A stretch of 64,000 nucleotides of DNA from Labrenzia sp. THAF82. GTDB lineage: Bacteria; Pseudomonadota; Alphaproteobacteria; Rhizobiales; Stappiaceae. The translations under genes were made by a program, and so were the position numbers. Location of the stretch: assembly GCF_009363435.1 (NCBI RefSeq), contig NZ_CP045354.1, forward strand, positions 3,376,501-3,440,500. Reading direction: 5' to 3'. Below, piece by piece: positions 19,583 through 29,143 of the stretch. A model generated the notes under the pieces. It saw nothing but the letters and a program-made list of their open reading frames with translations, did not search any database and had not been told where the DNA came from. Position 1 is the stretch's first letter. Every line of letters begins with the position of its first letter.

Positions 19583-19822
19583 ATGGGATGGATCATCACT
19601 ATCATTATCGGTCTGATCGCGGGTGCCGTCGCACACCGGGTGCTCAACAGCCGTGGTGGATTTCTCGGAAGCCTCGTCGTTGGCCTTATAGGTGCGTTGA
19701 TCGGTGGTGAGCTTGCGTCGATTTTAAACCTCAATTTGACGGGTGGCATTCTCGACCGGCTGATCATTGCTGTTCTCGGCTCGATCCTGTTTCTGTTTTT
19801 GTGGCGCAAAATACGCAGCTGA
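19583..19822 (+). CDS. GlsB/YeaQ/YmgE family membrane protein (second copy)
   Basis: This 79-residue membrane protein has the same three-helix, Gly-rich plan as the gene before it (GWIITIIIGLIAGAVAHRVL, SLVVGLIGALIGGELAS). It ends in a basic WRKIRS tail. GGGAG lies at good distance before the ATG. Tandem placement and shared family suggest an old duplication, although the two proteins are clearly diverged. The pair probably makes a small stress-response membrane module. The following 222 bp contain no gene. Confidence 0.87.
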   Translation: MGWIITIIIGLIAGAVAHRVLNSRGGFLGSLVVGLIGALIGGELASILNLNLTGGILDRLIIAVLGSILFLFLWRKIRS

Positions 19823-19918
19823 TTTGACAAGTTGGAACGGAAAGTTCGTGTCGTTCTCGATGTTGAACCCGTTTCGTCGAGCCTGGGAATGGTAACAACT
19901 GGCGATGATAAAATGAGG

Positions 19919-19941
19919 CATCGGTTGAACGTATGCCGATG
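19919..19941. repeat. Short inverted repeat downstream of the GlsB pair
   Basis: Arms CATCGG and CCGATG are separated by 11 bases. The element is flanked on both sides by similar AT-rich words (GATAAAATGAG and GAATAAAATGAG). It lies in the 222-bp gap before the thioesterase gene. It may be a weak transcript stem or a protein site; nothing else is visible in the gap. Confidence 0.35.
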
Positions 19942-20044
19942 AATAAAATGAGACTGATGTGCTGATACTGCAGCAAAGACGGAGCAGGGCTCAGACATTC
20001 ATATGTGCGCAAGCATGTTGTAAAGTCCGAGGAATACCAGATTG

Positions 20045-20467
20045 ATGATCCCAACGATCAGTGATTTTCCCCTTCGCGCGATTGATAAACTTCGATACGC
20101 GGATACAGATCGGCAAGGTCACATCAACAATGCTGTCTTTGCCACGTTTCTGGAAACGGGAAGGGTGGAAGTCATTTTTGGCCAGGCGCTTACAGATGCA
20201 GGGGCATCATTCGTCATTGCTCGCCTTGAGCTTGATTTCCTTTCGGAAGTGAATTGGCCAGGCGAAGTGGAAATTGGAACATCTGTCCTGGATATCGGGC
20301 GCAACTCGTTCCGTCTTTTTCAATCGGTATTCCAGGATGGCAGTCCTGTGGCAAAGGCGGTCACGGTAATTGTTCAGATGAATGAATCGACGCGAAAATC
20401 CCATCCGCTCACGGAGGAAGCGCGGCAAAAGCTGGAGAAACTCCGCAGTCCTGCGCTAAACACATAG
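20045..20467 (+). CDS. Acyl-CoA thioesterase, 4HBT hotdog family
   Basis: This 140-residue single hotdog-fold protein has the catalytic signature of 4-hydroxybenzoyl-CoA-type thioesterases: [20 protein letters not shown], residues about 17-36. The Asp in the DTDRQGH part is the presumed catalytic residue. Beta-strand segments [21 protein letters not shown] follow, and the C-terminus ends in a charged helix. The ATG at 20045 is preferred over the adjoining TTG at 20042. The family hydrolyses short or aromatic acyl-CoAs; the true substrate cannot be read from the sequence. It precedes lipA by 56 bp on the same strand. Confidence 0.88.
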   Translation: MIPTISDFPLRAIDKLRYADTDRQGHINNAVFATFLETGRVEVIFGQALTDAGASFVIARLELDFLSEVNWPGEVEIGTSVLDIGRNSFRLFQSVFQDGSPVAKAVTVIVQMNESTRKSHPLTEEARQKLEKLRSPALNT

Positions 20468-20523
20468 CTGGCTCAACAGCTTTCCGTATTGACCTTTCAA
20501 GGGAAAAACGACACTTAAAGCCC

Positions 20524-21498
20524 ATGGTTACGATCGTTGACACGCTAAATCGCCCGAATGAAAAATCCGATGCGCGACCGCGTCATCCGGAGAAGGCTCA
20601 TCGTCCCGATAATCCGGTCCAACGCAAACCAAAATGGATTCGCGTCAAGGCACCGACCTCGCCGGTTTACCGCGAGACCCAGAATGTCGTGCGCGACAAC
20701 AATCTGGTGACCGTGTGCGAAGAGGCCGGTTGTCCGAATATCGGTGAATGCTGGTCCAAAAAGCATGCAAGTTTCATGATTCTCGGCGATACGTGCACGC
20801 GGGCATGCGCCTTCTGTAACGTGCGCACGGGAATGCCCGGTCCGGTCGACCCCAAAGAACCACAGGGCGTCGCAGATGCGGTTGCGACCATGGGACTGGA
20901 GCATGTCGTCATCACGTCAGTTGACCGTGATGATCTTGAGGACGGTGGAGCTCGGCATTTTGCCGACGTTATCAACGCAATCCGCAAAACCTCTCCGACA
21001 ACGACAGTCGAGGTTCTGACGCCGGACTTTCTGAGAAAAGAGGGTGCCGCGGAAATTGTGGTAGATGCGAAACCCGATGTGTTCAATCACAATCTGGAGA
21101 CTGTCCCGTCCAAGTATTTGAAGGTGCGGCCGGGCGCGCGCTACTTCCACTCCATTCGTCTACTGCAGAAAGTGAAAGAACTAGATGCAGAGATGTTCAC
21201 GAAATCAGGCATCATGGTTGGACTGGGCGAAGAGAGAAATGAAGTCCTCCAGCTTATGGACGATCTGCGCGCAGCAGATGTTGATTTCCTGACAATCGGA
21301 CAATATCTGCAGCCTTCAAAAAAACACCACCCAGTGATGTCTTTTGTCACGCCGGAGGAATTCAAGGGCTATGAGCGAATTGCCTATGCCAAGGGTTTCC
21401 TGAAAGTGTCAGCAACGCCTTTGACGCGGTCTTCCCACCATGCGGGCGAGGATTTCGCCGACCTCAGGGCTACGCGAAAAGCGAAGCTCGGCCACTGA
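20524..21498 (+). CDS. lipA: Lipoyl synthase LipA
   Basis: LipA is a radical-SAM enzyme that inserts two sulfurs into protein-bound octanoyl groups, making the lipoyl cofactor of PDH and related complexes. The 324-residue protein has both iron-sulfur clusters. The auxiliary cluster Cys come from [13 protein letters not shown]. The SAM cluster is [10 protein letters not shown] (CxxxCxxC). The conserved [11 protein letters not shown] segment appears here as [17 protein letters not shown]. The basic N-terminus of about 50 residues is normal in alphaproteobacteria. It lies near the pdh and lpd genes it serves, and the RatA-like gene follows 30 bp later. Confidence 0.97.
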   Translation: MVTIVDTLNRPNEKSDARPRHPEKAHRPDNPVQRKPKWIRVKAPTSPVYRETQNVVRDNNLVTVCEEAGCPNIGECWSKKHASFMILGDTCTRACAFCNVRTGMPGPVDPKEPQGVADAVATMGLEHVVITSVDRDDLEDGGARHFADVINAIRKTSPTTTVEVLTPDFLRKEGAAEIVVDAKPDVFNHNLETVPSKYLKVRPGARYFHSIRLLQKVKELDAEMFTKSGIMVGLGEERNEVLQLMDDLRAADVDFLTIGQYLQPSKKHHPVMSFVTPEEFKGYERIAYAKGFLKVSATPLTRSSHHAGEDFADLRATRKAKLGH

Positions 21499-21528
21499 GC
21501 CGGACCAGAACTGGATCTGTTGAGCCGC

Positions 21529-21981
21529 ATGCCGAGTTTTACTTCCAACCACACGGTCAATCACAAGGCGGATGATATGTTCCGCCTCGTAGCAGATGTC
21601 GAAAAGTACCCGCAGTTCGTACCGCTCTGCCAGGGACTGCACGTGCGCGGCCGCAAGGAACTTGAAAATGGCAACACGGTTCTGGTCGCCGATATGACTG
21701 TTGCCTACAAACTGTTCAAGGAAACATTCACCAGCCGTGTCGAACTTCGCCCTGAAGACCGGACAATACTGGTGGAGTATCTGGATGGACCGTTCAAGCA
21801 CCTGGAGAACAAGTGGACCTTTGAGGACACAGGTGAGGGCAAGAGCAAGGTTGGGTTCTTTATCTCATACGAGTTCCGCAGCCGCACGCTGGGGTCGCTC
21901 ATGGGCGTGATGTTCGACAAGGCATTCCGCAAGTTTTCCAGCGCGTTTGAAGCGCGGGCGGATCAGGTCTACGGCGCCTGA
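21529..21981 (+). CDS. RatA/COQ10-like START-domain protein
   Basis: This 150-residue protein of the SRPBCC (START-like) superfamily opens with MPSFTSNHTVNHKADDMF. It has the family segment VADVEKYPQFVPLC at about 20-33 and an F-x-S-R-V-x-L strand (FTSRVELRPEDRTI). The C-terminal helix FDKAFRKFSSAFEARADQVYG follows. Members include mitochondrial Coq10, which binds ubiquinone, and E. coli RatA. A ubiquinone-related role is favoured in alphaproteobacteria, but the sequence cannot settle it. The ATG at 21529 is used; a TTG at 21520 is in frame. It is directly downstream of lipA, a common arrangement in this class. Confidence 0.9.
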   Translation: MPSFTSNHTVNHKADDMFRLVADVEKYPQFVPLCQGLHVRGRKELENGNTVLVADMTVAYKLFKETFTSRVELRPEDRTILVEYLDGPFKHLENKWTFEDTGEGKSKVGFFISYEFRSRTLGSLMGVMFDKAFRKFSSAFEARADQVYGA

Positions 21982-21987
21982 CTAGGC

Positions 21988-22422
21988 CTATTTGAACTGG
22001 CTGAATGCATCCCTGATTGTACGCAGACGACTCGATTTCATGTCGAGCGGTTCGTTTCTGCGCCTGATCTGTTCGATTTCTCGCTTCTTCAAACCAAGAT
22101 CGTCAAGAGTTGCAAACGCGGAATAGTCCGAACAAACCACACGTCTTTCAGCGCCAATATTTTCTTCAACTATCAGACTTCGGCCCGCTGCAACTTCTTC
22201 TTCCGTCCAGACAACCGTCCCGGAAGACACCCAGAATGTGCGGTCGCAATAGCGAGCTTCGTGATAGCCCTTTTTGGGTAGAGTGAGGATTTCGTGAGAT
22301 CCGTTGAACCCACCGTTCGAATAGTTGGAACGGATATAGAAATCGCCCTGCGCATGCGCAGCGCCCGCCATGTAGACAGCGGATATCGTTGATAACGTCA
22401 GGAACGCAAGGGCGCGTTTCAT
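21988..22422 (-). CDS. Secreted protein of unknown function, paralogue A
   Basis: This 144-residue protein has a clear Sec signal peptide: basic MKR start, hydrophobic core, then a cleavage site after AGAAHA, leaving QGDFYIRS. The mature part contains GSHEI, then RYCDRTFWVSSGTVVWTEEE, and a second Cys in RRVVCSDY. These line up with the same elements in the gene just upstream on this strand. The two Cys could form a disulfide in the periplasm. The C-terminus is charged and helical (KKREIEQIRRRNEP). No known family was recognised. It is convergent with the RatA-like gene, with 6 bp between the stops. Confidence 0.82.
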   Translation of the reverse strand: MKRALAFLTLSTISAVYMAGAAHAQGDFYIRSNYSNGGFNGSHEILTLPKKGYHEARYCDRTFWVSSGTVVWTEEEVAAGRSLIVEENIGAERRVVCSDYSAFATLDDLGLKKREIEQIRRRNEPLDMKSSRLRTIRDAFSQFK

Positions 22423-22522
22423 GCGGTTGGTCCTTTTTGCTCGGCCCCCTTATTGCCTGCAATGTCTAAGTCTACATGTATTGTTGTTACCCGAGCCTTA
22501 CCTTTGGCGGCTCGTTTTTGGA

Positions 22523-22999
22523 TTAATTGCCTCGCAACGTGTTTGCAGCGTCCTCGACCGTTGTCGGGCGGAAAGACTCTCTGATTGCAGCAAATCTGTT
22601 CACCGATTTCACTGTCGACCCGTCGTTTTGAACGATCACTCTGGGATCGTCGTAAATTCCAAGCCCTTCCAACGTGACTTGTTCTTCGGGATGCGCACAA
22701 ATCGGTCGCCAGCCTTTGCCCCAGTTGTACTCAACTCGAACGGTGTAGTTTTGTTCCACTTCGAGCTCGGTCCACGCCACGGTCGCGTAGCGAACCCAGT
22801 ACTTGCGACCGCAATACTCAACCTGAACCAGTCCGTCCGACATCCTGCTGTAGATGCGGTGGGACCCACGAAACGCACTATAGTCGTCCCGAGACACAAT
22901 ATAGGTGTCTCCGACGGCCAGTTGTTCGCTCTCCGCTTTTGCAATTGCTCCACCTGCAAGCAGTGTTCCTGCTGCAAGAAGCATCCGTGCGACAGTCAT
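22523..22999 (-). CDS. Secreted protein of unknown function, paralogue B
   Basis: This 158-residue protein starts MTVARMLLAAGTLLAGG and has a signal peptide with likely cleavage after AIAKA. It shares the order of motifs of paralogue A: DTYIVSRDDYS, GSHRI, EYCGRKYWVRYATVAWTELE, and WRPICAHP with the second Cys. A LGIYDDP turn and a helical tail follow. Spacing between the Cys pair is nearly the same in the two proteins. It precedes paralogue A by about 100 bp on the same strand, so they may be one transcript. The C-terminal 30 residues are unique to this copy. Function is unknown. Confidence 0.82.
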   Translation of the reverse strand: MTVARMLLAAGTLLAGGAIAKAESEQLAVGDTYIVSRDDYSAFRGSHRIYSRMSDGLVQVEYCGRKYWVRYATVAWTELEVEQNYTVRVEYNWGKGWRPICAHPEEQVTLEGLGIYDDPRVIVQNDGSTVKSVNRFAAIRESFRPTTVEDAANTLRGN

Positions 23000-23395
23000 T
23001 TACTCATTCCCGTTTCGCGAAATGGATCGCGTCTTGGTTCTTCCCGAGCGTGACCATATGAGAAGTGTTTGTAAAACAAGTTGCTACTGGTAATTGAAGT
23101 TGATTAAAAATTTAATGGTCCGAGGACCTCAGAGAAAAACCGGGTTCTTGGATTTGAAGGCAAGTGTTCGGCTCACTATTCATGGTGAAAACTGGAGCTT
23201 TTGCTTTATGGCCGCTTCCATGTGAAACCTTCTTCCATCGCCAGCAGACGGCTTTGAAGCTGGTCTTTGGCTTTGGTCAGGAAAACTTTTGTACTTTTTG
23301 TAAAACTGGATACGAGGAAGAACACAACAACCTGAATCAAATCTGTTGTGTTGCGTTCTGTCTGTCTGGAATTAGTCCTGCCTTAAAAGCATTAC
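23000..23395. other. 396-bp intergenic region without a gene
   Basis: No convincing coding frame is present; a short plus-strand frame here has atypical composition and no family match. Near 23018-23033 there is CGCGAAATGGATCGCG, a small CGCG-bounded inverted element. At 23118-23129 GGTCCGAGGACC is a short palindrome. The minus-strand side must carry the promoter for paralogue B. Confidence 0.5.
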
Positions 23396-23917
23396 CTAAG
23401 TGGCCGCATTGAGAACAGAGGTTAGGGCGGTCTGTACGGTTTCAAGTCTGATCGACTGACGGCCGCGGTCTGCAAACCAGCAATGCATGTGTTGTGTTGT
23501 CTTTCCCCTAACTGCAACAGCTACATGAACTGTCCCGACCGGCTTGTCTTCACTTCCGCCGCCCGGACCTGCAATACCTGTTACGGAGACGGTGATATCC
23601 GCATTTGAGTTCTTCAATGCGCCTTCTGCCATTGCCATTGCAACATCCTTGCTGACGGCCCCGACACTTTGAATGAGCCCAGGTGAAACACCCAGCATAT
23701 CTGACTTGGCTTCATTCGAATAAGTGACGAAAGAACGGTCAACGACGGCCGAAGATCCGGGGATTTCTGTCAGAACACCGCTGATCAAGCCGCCGGTGCA
23801 CGATTCCGCTGTTGCAAGCATCAAACCCTTGGCTTTCATTGCGTCCAAGACTTCGGTTGCCAGGGGAATGAGATCGTCCAGATTGCGTGGTGCAGGGCTG
23901 CTCATTGGAGTTATCAT
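23396..23917 (-). CDS. CinA C-terminal domain protein (nicotinamide-nucleotide amidase-like)
   Basis: This stand-alone CinA-C domain has about 173 residues. Members of the PncC type deamidate NMN to nicotinate mononucleotide in pyridine nucleotide recycling. The signature ATAESCTGGLISGVLTEIPG (about 35-54) includes the catalytic Ser-Cys region. Further conserved blocks are FVTYSNEAKSDMLGV, AVSKDVAMAMAEGA and SVTGIAGPGGGSEDKPVGTV. An ATG at 23905 is an alternative start; neither has a strong ribosome site. It follows ispDF by 12 bp on the same strand and is probably co-transcribed, an arrangement seen in many alphaproteobacteria. Confidence 0.93.
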   Translation of the reverse strand: MITPMSSPAPRNLDDLIPLATEVLDAMKAKGLMLATAESCTGGLISGVLTEIPGSSAVVDRSFVTYSNEAKSDMLGVSPGLIQSVGAVSKDVAMAMAEGALKNSNADITVSVTGIAGPGGGSEDKPVGTVHVAVAVRGKTTQHMHCWFADRGRQSIRLETVQTALTSVLNAAT

Positions 23918-23929
23918 CAGGCTGAACTA

Positions 23930-25183
23930 TTACTCATCGTCTTTCAGAGGGAGGCGAACTGTAACACTTGCAAGCGCTGCAATACCTTCCTTTCGGCCGG
24001 TAAACCCCAGTTTCTCGGAGGTCGTCGCCTTAACCGAGACACGCGAAAGCGGGAGCTCGCAAATACGCGCAACAGATGCACGAACTTCTTCTCGGTGGGG
24101 GCCGATCTTCGGTTCCTCGCAAACTATCGTGAGGTCAATATGAGCAATGCGGCCACCAAGGGCAGCCAGTCTCTTGATGGCGTGTTGCTGGAATTGATCT
24201 GAAGATGCGCCTTTCCATTCAGGGTCACTGGGTGGAAAGTGTTGACCGATGTCACCGTCTCCAATTGCGCCGAGCGTCGCGTCGGTAACGGCATGAAGTG
24301 CAACATCGGCGTCTGAATGTCCTTTCAGGCGCTTGGAATGCGGTATGGAAAAGCCGCCAAGGATGACTGCTTCACCGTCCTCAAAAGCATGGACGTCATA
24401 GCCTATACCGACTCTCACGTCCGCCAATTCGCTAAGAGGTCGGGGTGCGGCAGTTTCAGCTTTCATCTTAAAATAGGTTGCCTGTTTTTCAGCGCGCTTG
24501 AGGTCTGCGCCGGTTGTGATCTTAAAGTTGGCTGGATCGCCATCTGAAAGTGAAATGGTCATGCCATTCCATTCCGCAAGACCTGTGTCGTCCGTAAAAG
24601 CCGTTTGTTCAGCTTCGTTCGCGCGCATGTGTGCTGCTAGGATACTTTGCAGCGGAAATCCCTGAGGTGTCTGTGCTGCCCATAAGCCGGTTCTGTCAAT
24701 CGTTTCCAGGTTGCCGCTGGATTGGTCTGCTTTTTTGAGCGTGTCAGCAACAGGTACCGCAGCCAGTGCTCCCTCCGCGCCCTGGTCAAGCCTTTCCAGC
24801 ACTCGGTCAATGGTTCCCGTGTCGACAAAGGGACGTGCCGCATCGTGAATGAGGACGTAGTCACAAGGCACGCTTTCCAGTGCCTTCAATCCCTCGAAAA
24901 CCGATGTTTGTCGGGTTGCGCCACCAAAAACAGCCGCGCCAACCTTTTTTTGGATAGGCTGCTCGATCTCGGCAAATGCTTCTGAATAGAGATCTGTATC
25001 GTCAGGATGAATGACGGTCACAATATGTGTGATCCGTGGATGATTTCCCAAAGCGTTCAGTGTATGGCTCAGAACAGGACTGTTCGCGAGGAGCTTATAC
25101 TGCTTCGGCCGGTCGTCGGTTGCGTCTGCCAGGCGCGTTCCACGCCCAGCGGCAACGATCAGGGCTGCCGCGGATTTTGCCAT
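23930..25183 (-). CDS. ispDF: Bifunctional IspD/IspF of the MEP isoprenoid pathway
   Basis: One polypeptide carries two non-consecutive steps of the MEP pathway. The N-terminal half is IspD cytidylyltransferase (ALIVAAGRGTRLA, then DRPKQY). The C-terminal half, from about residue 250, is IspF cyclodiphosphate synthase (RVGIGYDVHAFEDGEA and LKGHSDADVALHAVTDA). The 417-residue length fits known fusions in alpha- and epsilonproteobacteria. A TTG at 25216 is in frame, but the ATG at 25183 has a textbook GGAGAAAG ribosome site seven bases upstream, so I use it. It is divergent from dusB. Confidence 0.96.
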   Translation of the reverse strand: MAKSAAALIVAAGRGTRLADATDDRPKQYKLLANSPVLSHTLNALGNHPRITHIVTVIHPDDTDLYSEAFAEIEQPIQKKVGAAVFGGATRQTSVFEGLKALESVPCDYVLIHDAARPFVDTGTIDRVLERLDQGAEGALAAVPVADTLKKADQSSGNLETIDRTGLWAAQTPQGFPLQSILAAHMRANEAEQTAFTDDTGLAEWNGMTISLSDGDPANFKITTGADLKRAEKQATYFKMKAETAAPRPLSELADVRVGIGYDVHAFEDGEAVILGGFSIPHSKRLKGHSDADVALHAVTDATLGAIGDGDIGQHFPPSDPEWKGASSDQFQQHAIKRLAALGGRIAHIDLTIVCEEPKIGPHREEVRASVARICELPLSRVSVKATTSEKLGFTGRKEGIAALASVTVRLPLKDDE

Positions 25184-25266
25184 GATCGCTTTCTCCAGGC
25201 TTTCCAAAAAATTCAAACTGACAGGCCGTCTTTAACTAAGAACCTGTTTAGACCGCAAATTATGTC

Positions 25267-25294
25267 TTGTTGCATTGCATTAATTGTCTACAAT
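25267..25294 (+). promoter_or_regulatory. Candidate sigma-70 promoter for dusB-ntrBC
   Basis: TTGTTG at 25267-25272 and TACAAT at 25289-25294 are spaced by 16 bases, about 50 bp upstream of the dusB start. The surrounding AT-rich sequence fits a promoter. This is a visual match only. Confidence 0.4.
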
Positions 25295-25343
25295 ATAGGC
25301 AGATAAGAAAGTGCACAGGCATTAAGCAAAAAATGAGAATCGC

Positions 25344-26360
25344 GTGTTACCTGCGATGAAGACACTAAAGGTTGGCAAGCATGAAGTGCCGAACAGGGCG
25401 GTGCTCGCGCCAATGTCCGGCGTAACCGATCTGCCGTTTCGGCGGATCGCGGCGCGCTTTGGTGCCGGCATGGTGGTCAGTGAAATGGTCGCCAGCGAGT
25501 CCTTTGTTAAGGGGGATGCGGAAACGCAGATGCGTGCCGAGGCCCATGACCAGGGCTTGCATGTTGTCCAGCTTGCCGGACGCGAAGCACGCTGGATGGG
25601 TGAGGCGGCCAAGGTCATTGCCGATCTTGGTGCCGATGTAATCGATATAAACATGGGGTGTCCGGCCAAGAAGGTCACATCTGGCTACTCAGGCTCAGCG
25701 CTCATGCGCGATCTTGATCACGCACTGACGCTTATTGATGCGACCGTTGCGGCTGTTGATGTTCCTGTGACCTTGAAAATGCGACTCGGTTGGGACGAAC
25801 AGTCAATCAATGCACCTGAGCTCGCCCGACGCGCAGAAGCTGCCGGAGTGAAACTCATCACGGTTCATGGTCGAACCCGGAACCAGTTCTACAAAGGTGC
25901 TGCAAACTGGTCGATTATTTCGAGGGTGAAGGCGGCTATTTCCGTTCCATTGGTCGCCAACGGTGACTGTAAGAGCAACACCGACGCACTGAACATGCTT
26001 GAAGCATCTGGGGCGGATGCTGTCATGATCGGGCGAGGCGCATATGGAAGACCATGGCTTCCGGGTTTCGTCGGGCATTTTCTTGCGACTGGCGAACATC
26101 TGTCCGAGCCGGAGGGGAATGACCTCGCGGATCTGGTGATCGAGCATTACGAGAGCATTCTGAGCCACTATGGCGAACGTAAGGGTGTTCGTATCGCCCG
26201 AAAACATGTCGGCTGGTACCTGGAACAATCCGAAACGCAAGGGGCGATACCGATGCCTGCTGCGCTCAAAGCAAACTTGATGACATCCCAAAATCCCAAA
26301 GAAGTGACCCGCATTGCCCATGACTGGATCTCTTCAGCAAATGAACGGACAGCTGCGTGA
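25344..26360 (+). CDS. dusB: tRNA-dihydrouridine synthase (NifR3/DusB family)
   Basis: This FMN-dependent enzyme reduces uridines in the D-loop of tRNA. The 338-residue protein has the TIM-barrel start [20 protein letters not shown] and the catalytic Cys in [10 protein letters not shown]. The FMN phosphate site is near [11 protein letters not shown], followed by [20 protein letters not shown] at 25344 with GAGA upstream gives MLPAMKTLK; the ATG at 25356 is an alternative. The gene is the classical nifR3 upstream of ntrB in Rhizobiales and Rhodobacter. Its TGA stop overlaps the GTG of ntrB in GTGA, which suggests coupled translation. Confidence 0.95.
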   Translation: MLPAMKTLKVGKHEVPNRAVLAPMSGVTDLPFRRIAARFGAGMVVSEMVASESFVKGDAETQMRAEAHDQGLHVVQLAGREARWMGEAAKVIADLGADVIDINMGCPAKKVTSGYSGSALMRDLDHALTLIDATVAAVDVPVTLKMRLGWDEQSINAPELARRAEAAGVKLITVHGRTRNQFYKGAANWSIISRVKAAISVPLVANGDCKSNTDALNMLEASGADAVMIGRGAYGRPWLPGFVGHFLATGEHLSEPEGNDLADLVIEHYESILSHYGERKGVRIARKHVGWYLEQSETQGAIPMPAALKANLMTSQNPKEVTRIAHDWISSANERTAA

Positions 26361-27508
26361 GTGATCTCAAGTCTGAAACGGGACGAACAGCCGCGCTGGC
26401 CAGCGATGGACCGATGATACTGGATGCATTGCCGCATCCTGTTCTGCTTGTGGCCCCGGACGGGGTGATCGAGTCGGCAAACATGGCCGCAGAAATTTTT
26501 ATGCGATCAAGCGTCTCGGTACTGCGCCGACATCCGATCAGTGATTTTGTGCCTTTCGGCAGCCCCCTCCTGACACTCATCGACCAGGTGCGAGAGCGCG
26601 CGGCACCGGTCAATGAGTACAAGGTCGACATTGGTTCACCTCGCATTGGCGCGCCGAAGGTCGTGGACATCAATGCCGCTCCGGTCTCCGATAGACCGGG
26701 TGCTGTAGTGCTGATGTTTCAGGAACGCACGATGGCTGAAAAGATCGACCGCCAGCTGACGTCGCGCGGAGCCGCGCGCACAGTCACGGGTCTCGCAGCC
26801 ATGCTCGCGCATGAGATAAAGAACCCACTTTCCGGCATACGCGGCGCTGCTCAGTTGATGGAACAATCCGTTCCAAGTGAGGATCGGGCACTTGCCAGGC
26901 TGATCATGGACGAAACAGACCGGATCGTGAAACTCGTCGACAGGATGGAAGTCTTTTCCGATGAACGTCCGATCGAGCGCGAACCCGTCAACATTCACGT
27001 GGTTCTGGACCATGTAAAGCGTCTGTCCGACAGCGGTTTTGCGAGAGACAAGCGTATCGTTGAGATCTACGACCCGTCGTTGCCACCTGTTTATGCCAAC
27101 AAGGATCAGCTCATTCAGGTGTTTTTGAACCTCATCAAGAACGCCAGTGAAGCTATTGGCGATGACCCCGACGGAGAAATCCGTGTTTCAACGGCTTTCA
27201 GACCCGGTGTCCGGTTGTCTGTGCCTGGAACGGATGAAAGGGTCAGCCTGCCGCTTGAATTTTGCGTTCAGGACAATGGTCCAGGTGTTCCAGACGACCT
27301 GCTGCCGCACCTTTTCGAACCATTCATTACGACCAAAACCAATGGATCCGGACTAGGGCTTGCGCTTGTTGCCAAGATCATCGGCGACCACGGCGGTGTG
27401 ATCGAATGCGACAGCCAGCGCCACAAAACAGTCTTCCGAATCCTCATGCCCGCTTTTTCCGGCGAAGGAGCCTCCCACTCCCAAAAGCCGAACGAAGGGA
27501 ATAGCTGA
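26357..27508 (+). CDS. ntrB: Nitrogen regulation sensor histidine kinase NtrB
   Basis: NtrB phosphorylates and dephosphorylates NtrC in response to PII proteins that report nitrogen status. The protein is cytoplasmic, 383 residues, without membrane segments. A PAS domain occupies about 20-130. The phosphoacceptor His152 lies in [19 protein letters not shown]. The ATP lid regions are [12 protein letters not shown] (N box), [12 protein letters not shown] (G1) and [20 protein letters not shown] (G2). It starts with GTG overlapping the dusB stop and ends 2 bp before ntrC, so dusB-ntrB-ntrC form one transcription unit. Confidence 0.96.
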   Translation: MSDLKSETGRTAALASDGPMILDALPHPVLLVAPDGVIESANMAAEIFMRSSVSVLRRHPISDFVPFGSPLLTLIDQVRERAAPVNEYKVDIGSPRIGAPKVVDINAAPVSDRPGAVVLMFQERTMAEKIDRQLTSRGAARTVTGLAAMLAHEIKNPLSGIRGAAQLMEQSVPSEDRALARLIMDETDRIVKLVDRMEVFSDERPIEREPVNIHVVLDHVKRLSDSGFARDKRIVEIYDPSLPPVYANKDQLIQVFLNLIKNASEAIGDDPDGEIRVSTAFRPGVRLSVPGTDERVSLPLEFCVQDNGPGVPDDLLPHLFEPFITTKTNGSGLGLALVAKIIGDHGGVIECDSQRHKTVFRILMPAFSGEGASHSQKPNEGNS

Positions 27509-27510
27509 CC

Positions 27511-28950
27511 ATGCCGACCGGCACGATCCTAGTTGCAGACGACGACGCGGCCATTCGCACAGTCCTCAATCAGGCCCTTTCAAGGGCCGGGTACACTGTC
27601 AGGCTGACCTCCAACGCTTCAACCTTGTGGCGTTGGGTTTCTTCAGGCGACGGAGATCTGGTTATCACCGACGTTGTGATGCCGGATGAAAATATTTTTG
27701 ATGTGCTTCCGCGCATGAAAAAAATGCGTCCCGAGTTGCCTGTTCTTGTCATGAGCGCCCAGAACACATTCATGACAGCAATCAAGGCGTCTGAGAAAGG
27801 CGCTTATGAATACCTTCCCAAGCCATTTGACCTCAAGGAACTGACCAGCATTGTTCAACGCGCCATGGAGGAGCCGAAAAAGCGGCCGTCCCTGGACCTG
27901 GATGATGCTGGTGAGGGAATGCCGCTTGTTGGTCGTTCTCCGGCAATGCAGGAGATCTACCGCGTTCTGGCGCGCCTTATGCAGACCGATCTGACGGTCA
28001 TGATCAACGGCGAATCTGGAACGGGCAAGGAACTGGTTGCGCGCGCCCTTCATGACTATGGCAAAAGACGAAATGGGCCATTTGTTGCAATCAACATGGC
28101 CGCCATTCCGAGAGACTTGATCGAGGCCGAACTCTTTGGTCACGAAAAGGGGGCGTTCACAGGTGCCCAGAATCGCAGCTCCGGCCGGTTCGAGCAGGCA
28201 GACGGTGGCACGCTCTTTCTTGATGAAATTGGCGACATGCCCATGGAGGCCCAGACCCGCCTGTTGAGGGTTCTGCAGCAAGGCGAATATACGACGGTCG
28301 GTGGTCGTACGCCCATCAAGACGGACGTCCGCATTATAGCTGCAACGAACAAGGATCTAAGGCATCTGATCAATCAGGGGCTTTTCCGGGAAGATCTCTA
28401 TTTCCGCCTCAACGTGGTGCCGATCAGGTTGCCACCTCTTCGTGAACGGATCGAAGACATTCCCGATCTTGTCAGGCACTTCTTCTCACTGGTTGAAAAG
28501 GAAGGGTTGCCAGCAAAACAGATTGACCAAGAGGCACTCAACCTTCTGCGCCGGTATCGTTGGCCGGGGAACGTTCGAGAACTTGAAAATCTTGTCCGTC
28601 GGCTGGCAGCACTTTATCCGCAGGATGTGATCAGCGAAAATCTGCTTGAACAGGAGCTTAGCCAGCCTTCGGTTGCTTCGGTTGAAGAAGAAACGACTGA
28701 GAACATCAATCTCGGTGGATCGGTTGAACGCTACCTTGCAGGCTACTTCGATACTTTTGGAGAGGCTTTGCCACCTCCAGGGCTCTATCATCGTATCTTG
28801 CGGGAAGTTGAGTATCCACTCATCAGTGCAGCACTGGCGGCGACGCGCGGCAATCAGATCAAGGCAGCGGAACTCCTCGGCGTGAACCGGAACACCTTGA
28901 GGAAAAAGATCCGCGATCTGGACATTCAGGTTATGCGCTCGGTTCGTTGA
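27511..28950 (+). CDS. ntrC: Nitrogen regulation response regulator NtrC (sigma-54 activator)
   Basis: NtrC is the DNA-binding partner of NtrB and activates sigma-54 promoters for nitrogen assimilation. The 479-residue protein has a receiver domain with phosphoacceptor Asp54 ([11 protein letters not shown]) and the conserved Lys in [10 protein letters not shown]. Next is an AAA+ domain with Walker A GESGTGKE and the sigma-54-contacting loop GAFTGA. Walker B is [13 protein letters not shown]. The C-terminal Fis-type helix-turn-helix contains [19 protein letters not shown]. All motifs needed for activation are intact, in contrast to NtrX downstream. A 343-bp gap separates it from ntrY. Confidence 0.96.
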   Translation: MPTGTILVADDDAAIRTVLNQALSRAGYTVRLTSNASTLWRWVSSGDGDLVITDVVMPDENIFDVLPRMKKMRPELPVLVMSAQNTFMTAIKASEKGAYEYLPKPFDLKELTSIVQRAMEEPKKRPSLDLDDAGEGMPLVGRSPAMQEIYRVLARLMQTDLTVMINGESGTGKELVARALHDYGKRRNGPFVAINMAAIPRDLIEAELFGHEKGAFTGAQNRSSGRFEQADGGTLFLDEIGDMPMEAQTRLLRVLQQGEYTTVGGRTPIKTDVRIIAATNKDLRHLINQGLFREDLYFRLNVVPIRLPPLRERIEDIPDLVRHFFSLVEKEGLPAKQIDQEALNLLRRYRWPGNVRELENLVRRLAALYPQDVISENLLEQELSQPSVASVEEETTENINLGGSVERYLAGYFDTFGEALPPPGLYHRILREVEYPLISAALAATRGNQIKAAELLGVNRNTLRKKIRDLDIQVMRSVR

Positions 28951-29034
28951 CTGTTGCTGAGCGTTTGTCGCTGAGGTACCAGTCGACAAATTGATGACGA
29001 AAGACCAAGTTCCTGCGCCAACAAGCCAGGCGTG

Positions 29035-29064
29035 GGAACAGATGTGAACGCCTGAATCTGTTCC
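29035..29064. repeat. Inverted repeat between ntrC and ntrY
   Basis: Perfect 9-base arms GGAACAGAT and ATCTGTTCC are separated by 12 bases, about 85 bp after the ntrC stop. No T-run follows, so it is a weak terminator candidate. It could instead be a protein-binding palindrome or an mRNA-end stem. Confidence 0.55.
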
Positions 29065-29105
29065 GAAGCCGTACCGGGCAGCTAGAAGGGGTTTCGATCA
29101 AGCGT

Positions 29106-29143
29106 TTGACAAAGACTTGATATTGAAAAAATATAAATATAAC
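29106..29143 (+). promoter_or_regulatory. AT-rich promoter-like segment upstream of ntrY
   Basis: A perfect TTGACA (29106-29111) and a TTGATA (29117-29122) are followed by a run of almost pure A/T with TATAAA and TATAAC words. The AT-rich block extends to about 29170. It is the only strongly AT-rich spot in the 343-bp ntrC-ntrY gap, which otherwise holds the inverted repeat at 29035 and a small CACCG/CGGTG stem near 29173-29190. Exact -10 spacing is uncertain. Confidence 0.4.

Noticed and set aside
23164-23412. An 82-codon plus-strand frame in the gap before the CinA-like gene
   Set aside because: Composition is unlike the genome (rich in Cys, Phe and His), no ribosome site, and it runs into the CinA-like gene.
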